Part shown: positions 35,065 to 46,338 of the stretch, piece by piece
How positions within the stretch are numbered: the first letter of the stretch is position 1
How the letters are laid out: the number at the start of each line of letters is the position of its first letter
Assembly: GCA_004297465.1 (NCBI GenBank)
Contig: SCUB01000011.1
Span: forward strand, 38,737 to 102,736
Source: Xanthobacteraceae bacterium
Lineage (GTDB): Bacteria > Pseudomonadota > Alphaproteobacteria > Rhizobiales > Xanthobacteraceae
Reading direction: 5' to 3'
DNA: 64,000 bases
Notes under the pieces: model-generated
Databases searched by the model: none
Told to the model about the DNA's origin: nothing
The model's input: the letters and a program-made list of their open reading frames with translations, nothing else
Program-made: the position numbers and the translations under genes

Positions 35065-35439
35065 TCAACTCGTGAAGGCCCGGTTGCGGTCCTGCCAGAT
35101 CTCCAGCAGGGACAGAATGATCATCAGCCCGCCAAGGACGACATGGGTCAAGGTCAGGCCGCTGTGCTGGGTGTAGCCCAACGCCCACGGGGCATAGGCC
35201 ATCCAGGCACCGAGCGCCAACCCCAGCCATTCTTCCCAGCGATCGAGCCATGCCAGCTCCAGCAGGCCGACGATGCAGACCAGCCCGCCCACGACCACCG
35301 CGTTGAGGACGATCGTCGGTTCAGTCGAGGTGTTGATGCCGGTCGACATGAACGGGGAAACGATCATGAGCAGGCCAAGGAGAATGCTCAGATAGTCTTC
35401 CCAGGCCCTGTGAGTGGACAGATCCATGGTCGTAGCCAT
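35065..35439 (-). CDS. SPW-repeat membrane protein
   Basis: A 124-residue protein with four helices arranged as two SPW repeats. The S-P-(W) signatures appear as IVSPFMSTG in the first half and YAPWALGYTQ in the second, each after a W-E-D/W-E-E helix start (AWEDYLSILLG and RWEEWLGLALG). Function is unknown; the family is common in Hyphomicrobiales. The ATG at 35439 has a perfect GGAGG ribosome site seven bases upstream. Confidence 0.88.
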   Translation of the reverse strand: MATTMDLSTHRAWEDYLSILLGLLMIVSPFMSTGINTSTEPTIVLNAVVVGGLVCIVGLLELAWLDRWEEWLGLALGAWMAYAPWALGYTQHSGLTLTHVVLGGLMIILSLLEIWQDRNRAFTS

Positions 35440-35787
35440 AAGACGCCTCCCTAACGAATGCGCAATCGCCAGGATACGCACGGCTTGCGATCACGCTTGT
35501 GGGTGCAGATGACATACGCTCACCTGCAATCGCACGCTGGAGCGATCGAGGCGGCGGATGGTCCTGTCGGCGAAGCGATTCCGCCTCACCGGATCATGCC
35601 GAAGTATCCAACGACGGCCCAGCGAAAGCGTATGTAGAAAGTATCACGGATTCATGCGCCGGCGACGACGCGCCATGCGTTCCCGCTTCAAGATTCCGCG
35701 ACTGCCGGTTGAACTTTTCCGTTCGCTGGCCGGGGAAATCCCGCAAATGCGCGGGGGAACTTGACGCTTCCCGGCGCTGCATCGGCG
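35440..35787. other. intergenic stretch without recognised gene
   Basis: About 350 bp between the SPW gene and the response regulator, both leftward. Open frames here have no recognisable protein. The SPW promoter should lie near 35450-35520 on the minus strand. Confidence 0.5.
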
Positions 35788-36162
35788 CTAGTGGTGCCGA
35801 ATGACGTCGGTCAGGGCATCAAGGATCTTCTGGCGTCCGACGGGTTTGACGAGAATCGGTCTGCCCAGCCATTCGGCCGGAAGGCTGTCCTGATCGAAAT
35901 GTCCGGTCGAAAAAACGAAAGGAACATTCCTGACCGCCAGAACCCGCGCCACCGGCCAGATCTCCTCGTCGTCCAGGCGGATGTCCAGCAACGCCGCCGA
36001 AAGCTCTTCCTCGGCCGCGAATCTTTCGGCTTCGTCGAGCGTGACCGCCGGGCCGACGACCTCGGCGCCCGCCTGCTTCAGCATCTCTTCCAGGCTGATG
36101 GCCAGGAGCGCATTGTCCTCCACGACGAGAATGCGATGGCAGTACAGAACTTCCGAAATCAT
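35788..36162 (-). CDS. single-domain response regulator (receiver only)
   Basis: A 124-residue CheY-like receiver with the acidic pair in VVEDNALL, the phospho-acceptor D60 in ALLDIRLDD, Ser/Thr in FSTG and Lys in LVKPVG. The order of motifs (LPAEWLGRPILVKP) is nearly the same as in the receiver fused to the kinase next door ([14 protein letters not shown]), so they arose by duplication. It is probably phosphorylated by the HWE kinase and acts as a phosphate sink or output shuttle. Confidence 0.9.
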   Translation of the reverse strand: MISEVLYCHRILVVEDNALLAISLEEMLKQAGAEVVGPAVTLDEAERFAAEEELSAALLDIRLDDEEIWPVARVLAVRNVPFVFSTGHFDQDSLPAEWLGRPILVKPVGRQKILDALTDVIRHH

Positions 36163-36218
36163 GGGAGGCTTGCTCCGGTCCACGGCAAAGGTTGCCGGCC
36201 AAGTCACTGGCCAGGTCG

Positions 36219-37640
36219 TCAATGCAGCGCGATCAGGCTGGCCAGGGCGCCGACGATCTGTCTCGGCCGCGCAGGCTTGGTGAGAATCGGGCGTCCCGCC
36301 CATTCGGCCGGCAGCGTCGCGCTGTCGTAGTGCCCGCTGTAGAACATGAAGGGGACGTCGTTCTTGGCGAGAAGCCGGGCCACCGGCCACACCTCGTCGC
36401 CGTTGAGCCGGATGTCGAGGATGGCGCCCGAGAGCTTGTCGGCGGCGGCCAGCGTGCTGGCGCGGTCGAGTGTCGCCGCCGGGCCTATGATGTCGGCTCC
36501 CGCCTCCTGCAGCATGGCATCGACGCTCATGGCAAGAAGGGCGTCGTCCTCGACGACAAGGATGCGCTGGCCGCGCAAGAGATCGGTGTTCATATCGTCT
36601 TCCTCCATTGTCTCGTTGTCCACAGTCTCGCCATTCTCGGCGAACATCCGGTCCGCGGGAGCGGTGAGTTGCCAGATGAATCCTTCCGGCTCGAATTTGA
36701 GCGTGACCTCGCCGGTAAATGCCCTTGCGACGATTTCCTTGATGATCGAATGTCCGAAGCCCGTGCGCGTCGGCGGCCTGACTTCGGGGCCGCCGTTCTC
36801 ATGCCAGTCTATGCGGAAGCGCCGTGGCGCGCCGGCCGTCCCATCGATCGTCCAGACGACCTTGATCCGGCCGCTCGGATGCGACAGCGCGCCGTATTTC
36901 GACGCATTGGTTGCGAGTTCATGCAGCGCGAGCCCCAGGTTCTGCGCGGCATCCGGCTTCAACAGCAGCGATGGTCCATGGACATGCAGCCGTTCGTTGG
37001 CGTTGTCGAGGAACGGAGCCAGCTGGGCCTTGACGAGGTCCGCGACCGCGGCGCCCTCCCATTCCTTGTTTGCCAGAAGGTCATGCGAGCAGGACAGCGC
37101 ATCGATCCGTTGCGTGAACCGCTCCTCGAAATCCTCGAGGCTGGTGCAGGTGCGCGCGGTCTGCCAGGACATCACCTGAACCACCGCCAGGATGTTCTTC
37201 GTCCGATGCGCCAGCTCGCGCATGATGAAGCGCACGTGCTCTTCAGATTTCTTGCGGGCAGTAATATCCACCACGGTGGCGAGAATGAGGTCGTCGTCCT
37301 GACCGGCTGGATTGCCGGTCTTGTTGACGGCGTTGAGTCCGATCTCGACCGGGAATTCGGTGCCGTTCTTGCGGCGGCCGTAAAGATCGCGACCGGCGCC
37401 CATCGGGCGCGTTTCCGGGTGCCGGCTGAAGGAGCCGCGCAAGGCGACATGCTGGCCGCGGTAGCGATCGGGAATCAGGGTCTCGACCGGGTTGCCGAGC
37501 AGTTCCGCCGGCTTGTAGCCAAACAGCGTCTCGATCCGGGGATTGACGAAGGTGATCCGGCCCTTTCCATCGACCATGATAAGTCCGTTAGGTGCTGACT
37601 CCACCACCAGACGAAACCGGTCGACGGGAAACTCTGCCAT
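36219..37640 (-). CDS. PAS-HWE hybrid histidine kinase with C-terminal receiver
   Basis: A 473-residue cytosolic kinase. A PAS domain (residues about 5-130) is followed by the HWE dimerisation motif RELAHRTKN with phospho-acceptor H145, the ATPase domain with [15 protein letters not shown] (N box near 230) and a WxE-like WHENGG segment. After a linker a receiver domain follows (phospho-acceptor D409). HWE kinases are typical of alphaproteobacteria and often sense light or redox through PAS. The gene precedes the single receiver protein, with 56 bp between them. Confidence 0.92.
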   Translation of the reverse strand: MAEFPVDRFRLVVESAPNGLIMVDGKGRITFVNPRIETLFGYKPAELLGNPVETLIPDRYRGQHVALRGSFSRHPETRPMGAGRDLYGRRKNGTEFPVEIGLNAVNKTGNPAGQDDDLILATVVDITARKKSEEHVRFIMRELAHRTKNILAVVQVMSWQTARTCTSLEDFEERFTQRIDALSCSHDLLANKEWEGAAVADLVKAQLAPFLDNANERLHVHGPSLLLKPDAAQNLGLALHELATNASKYGALSHPSGRIKVVWTIDGTAGAPRRFRIDWHENGGPEVRPPTRTGFGHSIIKEIVARAFTGEVTLKFEPEGFIWQLTAPADRMFAENGETVDNETMEEDDMNTDLLRGQRILVVEDDALLAMSVDAMLQEAGADIIGPAATLDRASTLAAADKLSGAILDIRLNGDEVWPVARLLAKNDVPFMFYSGHYDSATLPAEWAGRPILTKPARPRQIVGALASLIALH

Positions 37641-38006
37641 GGGAAACCCCAATTGGAAAAACACCGATTATCAAGGGGAACGCCAGCTACGCCTTTCATG
37701 GGCCGCAAGCGGACAGGCAAGCATAACGGCGTGACGCATGATTGCGAGCGCCAGGATCAAGATAATGAGAATTATATCCAAGTGAGTAGCCAAGTCGCGC
37801 ATTGTGGCTGGCGGCGATGTCACAAGAACGCGAGCCAGATGCGCATTTCTTTGACCGCCTGCCTTCCCGGAAGGGCGTATTTACAGCCGAAAATGGTCCC
37901 GGCGGCGTCTTCTCACGCAATGATGATTGCGCCGCGCCGCCAGGTCATTGAACCGGCATCGGAAATCCGGTTAGCTCGGCATACCTATCAAAATCGGGAG
38001 GGGCTG
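37641..38006. other. divergent intergenic region between the HWE kinase and coxS
   Basis: About 365 bp holding the promoters of the leftward kinase genes and the rightward cox genes. An open frame continues upstream of coxS, but its sequence is not protein-like. No clear operator was found. Confidence 0.5.
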
Positions 38007-38492
38007 ATGCCGACAGTTCAGCTGACCGTAAATGGCAGGCCGGTATCGATGACGGTCGAGGACCGGACCTTGCTGGTCGAGCTGCTGCGCGATCATCTGG
38101 GGCTGACCGGAACGCATGTCGGCTGCGACACCAGCCAGTGCGGCGCGTGCGTGGTTCATCTCGACGGCCAGGCCGTCAAGTCCTGCACCGTGCTCGCGGC
38201 CCAGGCGTCCGGCTCATCGGTGACCACGATCGAGGGACTTGCCACGGGCGACGAACTGCATCCGGTTCAGGCCGCGTTCCGCGACAATCATGGATTGCAA
38301 TGCGGGTTCTGCACGCCGGGAATGATTATGTCGGCGCTCGACATCATCCGCCGCCATGGCGGCAGGCTCGACGAGGCAACGGTACGCCACGAACTCGAAG
38401 GCAACATCTGCCGTTGCACCGGCTACCACAACATCGTCAAGTCGGTGCTCGATGCGGCCGGGCGGATGAAACTGTCCGCGGCGGCCGAATAG
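38007..38492 (+). CDS. coxS: [2Fe-2S] subunit of a form II CoxL-type molybdenum hydroxylase
   Basis: A 161-residue iron-sulfur subunit with a plant-type [2Fe-2S] site (C40, C45, C48, C60) and a second cluster (C99, C102, C135, C137; motifs CGFCTPGM and CRCTG). It moves electrons from the molybdenum site in CoxL to FAD in CoxM. The ATG at 38007 has GGGAGGGG upstream. It is the first gene of coxSLM, the order usual for form II enzymes. Confidence 0.93.
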   Translation: MPTVQLTVNGRPVSMTVEDRTLLVELLRDHLGLTGTHVGCDTSQCGACVVHLDGQAVKSCTVLAAQASGSSVTTIEGLATGDELHPVQAAFRDNHGLQCGFCTPGMIMSALDIIRRHGGRLDEATVRHELEGNICRCTGYHNIVKSVLDAAGRMKLSAAAE

Positions 38493-38598
38493 ATTCTTTT
38501 CACGCGTTTCTTGTCACTCGTTTCTTAAATCCCCCACGATCCGGCGCCACCGTTTTTCCGGCGCAAGGCGCGCGGGGTCCTCCAGGGAGGAAAAATCC

Positions 38599-40944
<2,346 letters not shown>

Positions 40945-40962
40945 GCGGGAAGGGGAGCGGTC

Positions 40963-41763
40963 ATGTACGAAACGACCTATCATCGTCCCAACAGCATCGA
41001 CGAGGCGGTCGCGCTGTTTGCCAAGGCATCCGAGCCGCGCTATCTCGCCGGCGGGCACACCTTGATTCCCACCATGAAGCAGCGGCTGGCCGCACCGACC
41101 GATGTGATCGACATTGCCCGCATTCCCGGGCTTTCGGGAATCGAGGTGTCGGGCGAGGCGGTCACCATCAAGGCGGCGACGACGCATTATGACGTCGCGC
41201 GCAGCGATGCGGTGCGCAAGGCCATCCCCGCGCTCTGCATGCTCGCGGGCGACATCGGCGATCCGCAGGTGCGCTATCGCGGCACCATCGGCGGTTCGAT
41301 CGCCAACAACGATCCGTCGGCGGACTACCCGGCCGCGGTGCTGGCGCTCGGCGCCACGATCACCACCAACAAGCGTGGCATTGCGGCCGATGATTACTTC
41401 AAGGGCCTGTTCACGACGGCGCTTGAGGATGGCGAGATCATCACCGCGGTGGTGTTCCCGGTTCCCGCCAAGGCTGGCTACGCCAAGTTCCCGAACCCGG
41501 CGTCGCGGTTCGCGCTGACCGGCGTGTTCGTCGCCAAGCTCAAATCGGGAGCGGTGCGGGTGGCGGCCACCGGCGCGTCGCAGAGCGGCGTGATGCGGCT
41601 GCCGGACATCGAGCGGGCGCTTGCCGCCAGCTGGTCGGAGGCGACCCTCGACAAGATGAGGATTTCCGCGGACGGCCTGATCGCCGACGTGCATGGTCCG
41701 GCGGCCTATCGCGCCAACCTGATCGGGGTGATGGCAAGGCGGGCGATCGCGGCCGCCGGATAA
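40963..41763 (+). CDS. coxM: FAD-binding medium subunit of the form II cox complex
   Basis: A 266-residue flavoprotein with the two FAD motifs of the family, AGGHTLIP (near residue 32) and TIGGSIANNDPSADY (near 109). It receives electrons from CoxS. The gene follows coxL after 18 bp with GGAAGGGGAG upstream. No coxDEFG maturation genes follow in this window. Confidence 0.92.
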   Translation: MYETTYHRPNSIDEAVALFAKASEPRYLAGGHTLIPTMKQRLAAPTDVIDIARIPGLSGIEVSGEAVTIKAATTHYDVARSDAVRKAIPALCMLAGDIGDPQVRYRGTIGGSIANNDPSADYPAAVLALGATITTNKRGIAADDYFKGLFTTALEDGEIITAVVFPVPAKAGYAKFPNPASRFALTGVFVAKLKSGAVRVAATGASQSGVMRLPDIERALAASWSEATLDKMRISADGLIADVHGPAAYRANLIGVMARRAIAAAG

Positions 41764-41801
41764 CCCGGGTAAACTCTCCCTCGTTCGATGTTGCGCGCCG
41801 A

Positions 41802-41821
41802 GGCGGGCTTGTGGGCCCGCC
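41802..41821 (+). terminator. terminator of coxSLM
   Basis: A 7-bp stem GGCGGGC/GCCCGCC with a 6-base loop, followed by TTGTCGT, 38 bp after the coxM stop. Confidence 0.55.
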
Positions 41822-42044
41822 TTGTCGTGCCCGCCGGCCCCCGCGACAGTTAACGAAGCGTTACGCGCGGCGTCATTGCGCTGTCATGGAACCGTCGCAT
41901 TCCTCTCGTGCCGAGCGCGCACGAAAGCTTGCCTGCGTCAGGTGATCTGATTCGTGATCCTGTCCGCTTCAAGGAAGGCGATCGAATGCAAGGGTCTTCG
42001 CTGCCGGTTGCTTCGTTCCAGCCTCTCCCAATCGAGTCGTTTCC

Positions 42045-44027
42045 ATGCGTCTGATGCCGCTGCGCCTGCCTCGCGTTCATTTCGGATTACGCTATCAGAT
42101 TGCGATGTTGTGCATCGGCGGCGTGCTGCTGGTCGGCGCGATCTATGTCGCCGGACTGCGGACGCAGGAATATTTCCAGCGCAGCGCCGATGAGAGCGCG
42201 CTGTTGCGCAATGCGATGGCGCAGGTGGCGCAGGGCCTGCTCGAGGCGCGCCAGACCGAGACCGAGTTCCTGCGCCGGCCGGAGGAAAAGCTGATTGCCC
42301 GGCGCGAGGAATTGCTGGCGCTGATGGGGCGTCACCTCGACGAGGTCGAACGCAAGGTTGCCTCGCTCGACTCCGGCGATCCCCTGAAGCGCGCCGAGGC
42401 GATCCGCCCCGGCCTGCAGGCCTACATCACGCGCTTCCACAACGTGACGGCGGCCCAGCACGCGCTCGGCATGGCCGCGCAGGACGGGCTTGAGGGCCGG
42501 CTGCACGCCGCGGTGGTCAAGGCCGAGGAGCGGCTTTCCAGGCTCGATCAGCCGGGCATCGCGCTGCTGATGCTGAGGATGCGGCAGCAGGAAAAGGATT
42601 ACCTGCTGCGCGGGGAACAGAAATATGCCGACGCGCTGCAGGCGGCCGGCCGGAATGTCTCCGGCGCGCTGGAGGCTTCCGCGCTCGAACCGGCCGACCG
42701 GAAGGACATCGCGAGGTTCATCGATTCCTACATGACGACCTTCATGGGATTCACGGTCGGCCGCGATGCCCTGAAAGAGGAGGTCGACGATCTGGCGCTG
42801 ATCTATTCGCGCCTGTGGCCGCTTGTCGTCGAAGTCTCGGGCGTGGTCGAGCAGCGCTATGAAGCGGCCCAGGACGCCATCGCGGCGTCGCGGCGGGACA
42901 CGACCACGCGCATGCTGTGGGCGATCGGACTGGCGATCGTCTGCGCCGGCGCGCTGTCGATCTATGTCGGCCAGCGCACCACCAAGCCGCTCGACAGCCT
43001 GGCCAAGGCGATGGAACAGCTTGTGTCCGGCGATCTCGACGTGCAGGTGCCGCGTCTGACGCGGCGCGACGAGATCGGCATGATCGGGCGGGCTTTCGTC
43101 GTATTCCACGAGGCGATGGTCGAGAACAGGATGCTGACGGCCGCGCAGCAGACCGCGAAGGATCAGGCCGAGGCCGAGCGCCGCCAGATGCTGCTCGATC
43201 TGGCCCGGCAGCTTGAGATAGCCGTGAGCATTGCCGCCGATGAAATGATGGCGGCCGTCGACGAGATGAAGGACAACGCGCATACCGTCAATTGCGCGGT
43301 GCGCGAAACCCGCGGCCGGATAGGCGCGGTCGCGGCCGCCTTCGAAACGGCGGTCGCCAACGCGCAGATGACCGCGACCGCGGTCGATGGAATATCGGCA
43401 TCGCTCGCCGGGGTGGTGACGCAGGTCGAGCGCTCGACCGACGCGGCGCGCCGCGCGGCGGACGAGGCCATGCGCACCGATATGACCGTTCGCTCGCTTG
43501 CCGTCGCCGCCGACCGTATCGGCGTCGTGGTCGAGCTGATCAATGCCATCGCCGGAAAGACCAACCTGCTCGCGCTCAACGCGACGATCGAGGCGGTGCG
43601 CGCCGGTCCGTCCGGTCGCGGCTTCGCCGTCGTGGCCAATGAGGTCAAGGCGCTGGCCGCGCAGTCGGCTACGGCCGCGGAGGAAATCCGCGCGCAGATC
43701 GCGGCCATTCAGGACGCGACGCAGGGCGCGGTGAATGCGATCGGCAACATCGGCGGCACGGTGCAGGAAGTCGATACGATCGCCACCGCCATTGCCGAGA
43801 TCATCCAGCAGGAACAGCGGGCCACCAAGGAGATCGCGCAGAACGTGACCGAGGGGGCGCGGGGCACCCAGGACGTTTCCGAGAGCATCAGCGGGGTGAG
43901 CCGCGACGCCGAGCGGGCCTGGGAGGCCGCCGAGAAAGCCAAGGCGGTCGCCGAGCGGGTGGCGAGCCGGTCGGCGGACATGCGCGATACGATCGGACGG
44001 TTCATCGATCATGTCCGCGCGGGGTAA
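42045..44027 (+). CDS. methyl-accepting chemotaxis protein
   Basis: A 660-residue chemoreceptor. Helix 1 is at about residues 14-35, a long helical periplasmic sensor region follows, helix 2 is near 290-308, then a HAMP domain (TTKPLDSLAKAMEQL) and the signalling tip GKTNLLALNATIEAVRA followed by GRGFAVVANEVKALA. No C-terminal CheR-binding pentapeptide is present. The periplasmic domain is of the helical-bundle type; the ligand is unknown. No che genes lie nearby. Confidence 0.95.
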   Translation: MRLMPLRLPRVHFGLRYQIAMLCIGGVLLVGAIYVAGLRTQEYFQRSADESALLRNAMAQVAQGLLEARQTETEFLRRPEEKLIARREELLALMGRHLDEVERKVASLDSGDPLKRAEAIRPGLQAYITRFHNVTAAQHALGMAAQDGLEGRLHAAVVKAEERLSRLDQPGIALLMLRMRQQEKDYLLRGEQKYADALQAAGRNVSGALEASALEPADRKDIARFIDSYMTTFMGFTVGRDALKEEVDDLALIYSRLWPLVVEVSGVVEQRYEAAQDAIAASRRDTTTRMLWAIGLAIVCAGALSIYVGQRTTKPLDSLAKAMEQLVSGDLDVQVPRLTRRDEIGMIGRAFVVFHEAMVENRMLTAAQQTAKDQAEAERRQMLLDLARQLEIAVSIAADEMMAAVDEMKDNAHTVNCAVRETRGRIGAVAAAFETAVANAQMTATAVDGISASLAGVVTQVERSTDAARRAADEAMRTDMTVRSLAVAADRIGVVVELINAIAGKTNLLALNATIEAVRAGPSGRGFAVVANEVKALAAQSATAAEEIRAQIAAIQDATQGAVNAIGNIGGTVQEVDTIATAIAEIIQQEQRATKEIAQNVTEGARGTQDVSESISGVSRDAERAWEAAEKAKAVAERVASRSADMRDTIGRFIDHVRAG

Positions 44028-44065
44028 AGTCCCGCAACCGAGCACGCTGCCGTCATCGCAAACGA

Positions 44066-44097
44066 AACGCCCCGCGCCTGGGTGGGAGCGGGGCGTT
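44066..44097. terminator. bidirectional terminator after the chemoreceptor gene
   Basis: A perfect 10-bp stem AACGCCCCGC (44066-44075) / GCGGGGCGTT (44088-44097) with a 12-base loop, between convergent genes. Confidence 0.75.
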
Positions 44098-44131
44098 CCT
44101 GCTTGCTGGCAAGCGTTACCGAAGCCGCCTT

Positions 44132-44180
44132 ACTTGGCCTTGTCGTCACTTGGCCTTTGTCGTCACTTGGCCTTGTTGTC
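44132..44180. repeat. 16-17 bp tandem repeat over a stop codon
   Basis: Three near-identical copies of ACTTGGCCTTGTCGTC (44132-44147, 44148-44164, 44165-44180). Read leftward, each encodes a DDKAK-type end of the DUF1236 protein. A one-base insertion in the middle copy and the stop created at 44163-44165 leave two copies outside the reading frame. Confidence 0.85.
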
Positions 44181-45410
44181 ACGCTCGTTATTCTGCGACT
44201 TGGCGCCGCCGGTTGAAGGCGGACTGGACTCCCTGTTGGCCGGCGGTGTCGCACCTGTCGCGGCCGGCTCCTTGCCGCCAGCTGCAGGCTCCTTGCCGCC
44301 GCGTGGACTCATGCCGTAGGATTCACGGCCCTTGCCCACCTTGTCCGACAGGCCGAGCGCCGCGACGGTTTTCACGTCGATGCGCCCGCTGGTCTCCAGG
44401 CCCTGCTGGCGCTGGAATGTAACCAGGGCCCGCCGGGTCTGCGCGTTGAGCACGCCGTTCGGCGAATCGATGACGAAGCCGTGCTCTATCAGCACGAGCT
44501 GGATCTGCCGGATCTCCTCGACCGAGTATTCGGCCAGCGAGCCGCCGCCCACCGGCATCACCGCGATGATGCGGTGACCGCGATCGACGATGATGATGTC
44601 GTCGCGTACGACGAAGTAGGAATAGCCGCGCCATTCGGGATGGATGTCGATCAGCACCGTCGGCACCTCGACGATGCGCACCCTGGACGGCACGACGGTT
44701 CCGACCCTGAGCGAGAAGTTGACGGAGCTGACGCGAGGCACGTTGCTGCCGTTCAGCACGGTCTGCTGAACCTTGGTGCGCTGCTCCGCGTTCAGCGTCA
44801 CGCTGCCGGAGCTCTGCTGGTCTTGCGCAGGCTTCTCCATCTTGCCGGTCTGGCTCTGCTCGGGCTGCTGACCCTTCTTGTCAGGCTGGCTCATCTTCTT
44901 GTCAGGCTGGCCCATCTTGCCCGGCTGCTCCTGCCGCTGCGGGGCCTGGCCCTGCACCTGATCGCGCTCGTCGCGCTGTCCCTTCGGCGCCTGGCCGGTG
45001 CGCTCGCGCTCGCTCTGTCCGCGTTGCGGCTGCGCCTGGCGATCCTGGTCCTGATCGCGCATGGCCTTGCCCTTGTCCTGAGTGCCCTGAGCGGCCTTGC
45101 CTTTGTCCGGCGCGCTCTTGTCCTGAGCGGCCTTGCCGCCGGGCTCGTCCTGGGTAGCCCTACCCTTGGGCGCCACGCCGCGTTCCCCGCTGCTGCGCGT
45201 GCCCTGCTTGCCTTGCTCGGGCCTGCCTTGCTCCTGCGCGCCGCGCTGAATCTGACCCGGTTCCTGCGCTTTCTGGCGCGGCTGCTCGGCGCCCTTGCCC
45301 TGCGTCGCGGCGGGAGGCTGCCTTTCGTCCGTTCCGTATTGGGCGGACGCGACGGTCATGCCCGCCAGTAACGCGATAGCCGCCGTGGTTGCTAACAACA
45401 TATTCCTCAT
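44163..45410 (-). CDS. DUF1236/peptidoglycan-binding-like exported protein with low-complexity linker
   Basis: A 415-residue protein with a signal peptide (cut near VASAQ). Residues about 25-200 are a Gln/Lys/Gly-rich, charged, repetitive stretch (QPDKKMSQPDKKGQQP and similar). Then come a DUF1236 domain (RTKVQQTVLNG, RIIAVMPVG) and a short peptidoglycan-binding-like motif (LIEHGFVIDSPNGVLNAQTRRALVTFQRQQGL). A second low-complexity tail contains GGKEPAAGGKEPAATG. Such proteins are common in Hyphomicrobiales and are presumably envelope-linked; function unknown. The extreme C terminus overlaps a tandem DNA repeat. Confidence 0.85.
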   Translation of the reverse strand: MRNMLLATTAAIALLAGMTVASAQYGTDERQPPAATQGKGAEQPRQKAQEPGQIQRGAQEQGRPEQGKQGTRSSGERGVAPKGRATQDEPGGKAAQDKSAPDKGKAAQGTQDKGKAMRDQDQDRQAQPQRGQSERERTGQAPKGQRDERDQVQGQAPQRQEQPGKMGQPDKKMSQPDKKGQQPEQSQTGKMEKPAQDQQSSGSVTLNAEQRTKVQQTVLNGSNVPRVSSVNFSLRVGTVVPSRVRIVEVPTVLIDIHPEWRGYSYFVVRDDIIIVDRGHRIIAVMPVGGGSLAEYSVEEIRQIQLVLIEHGFVIDSPNGVLNAQTRRALVTFQRQQGLETSGRIDVKTVAALGLSDKVGKGRESYGMSPRGGKEPAAGGKEPAATGATPPANRESSPPSTGGAKSQNNERDNKAK

Positions 45411-45585
45411 GGGAATATCCTTTCGTTATTTCTCTTTCCCGCTCTCGTTTCAACGCTCAGGGGCAAAACGCCGTTCCGCCCGAAGTTCGGCAGCATTCCA
45501 CAAAACTTCGCGGGGGATTCCGCGGCTTGCTGTGACAGCCGCGTGCAAAACGGATAAAACCTGGCGCCAACAGCGGAGTCGTTCC

Positions 45586-46065
45586 ATGCCCGTCATTTCC
45601 CGCAGGTCGCTCATGGCCGCCGCCGCGGCGAGCGCATTCATCAGGCCGCTTGCCGCGCAGACCCTGCCGCCGATGGTCATCCACAAGGACCCCAATTGCG
45701 GATGCTGTTCGGCGTGGGACAGGCATTTGCGGGCCGCGGGATTCGATACCCGCGTGATCGAGACAGCCGAGATGGACGCGGTGAAGACGCGGCTCGGGGT
45801 GCCGGCGCAGCTTACCTCTTGCCATACCGCCGAGATCGACGGCTATGTGATCGAAGGCCATGTGCCGGCGGCAACGATCAGGCGCCTGTTGTCCGGGCGG
45901 CCGGCCGCGACCGGCCTTGCGGTGGCCGGCATGCCGATCGGTTCGCCTGGCATGGCGGTGCCCGGCGAACCCGACGAGATTTACGACGTCGTGCTGTTCG
46001 GCCCCGCGGGCCACAAGACCTATGCGCGGTTCAAGGGAGCGCAGGAACTCCTCGCGCGCTCCTGA
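45586..46065 (+). CDS. DUF411 family metal-binding protein
   Basis: A 159-residue protein with a Tat-like leader (SRRSLMAAAAASAF) and the DUF411 motifs HKDPNCGCCSAWDRHL, LTSCHTAEIDGYVIEGHVPA and GLAVAGMPIGSPGM. The cysteines and methionines make it a probable periplasmic copper-binding protein, as for DUF411 proteins found with copper resistance genes. Its stop touches the convergent fdsD stop. I chose ATG 45586 because the leader starts there. Confidence 0.88.
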   Translation: MPVISRRSLMAAAAASAFIRPLAAQTLPPMVIHKDPNCGCCSAWDRHLRAAGFDTRVIETAEMDAVKTRLGVPAQLTSCHTAEIDGYVIEGHVPAATIRRLLSGRPAATGLAVAGMPIGSPGMAVPGEPDEIYDVVLFGPAGHKTYARFKGAQELLARS

Positions 46066-46338
46066 TCAGCCGTCCTTACGCCCGCCGCCACGGATCTGGC
46101 CGATGGCCTTGCCGGCCAGCGGATGCGGATGGATGCTGCCGTCGCGGCAGGCGGCGAGGAAATCCGCGCGCATGCGCGGGCTCCAGAACTGGTTGATGTG
46201 ATCGGCGATGGAGTGGACCGCCTGCTCCTCAGGATAGGACTTGAAGAAATCGGCGATCTGCCCGGCCATGTGGGCGAGCTTGGCCTTGTAGTCGGCGTCG
46301 ATTTCCACGGTGCTCGCGTGTTCCGGCTCTTTCGTCAC
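46066..46338 (-). CDS. fdsD: formate dehydrogenase delta subunit
   Basis: A 90-residue soluble protein containing KLAHMAGQIADFFKSYP and IADHINQFWSPRMRADFL, the signature of FdsD of NAD-linked molybdenum formate dehydrogenases. The delta subunit stabilises or helps load the holoenzyme. The start is GTG 46338, overlapping the fdsA stop by 4 bases, so it is the last gene of fdsGBAD. Confidence 0.92.
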   Translation of the reverse strand: MTKEPEHASTVEIDADYKAKLAHMAGQIADFFKSYPEEQAVHSIADHINQFWSPRMRADFLAACRDGSIHPHPLAGKAIGQIRGGGRKDG

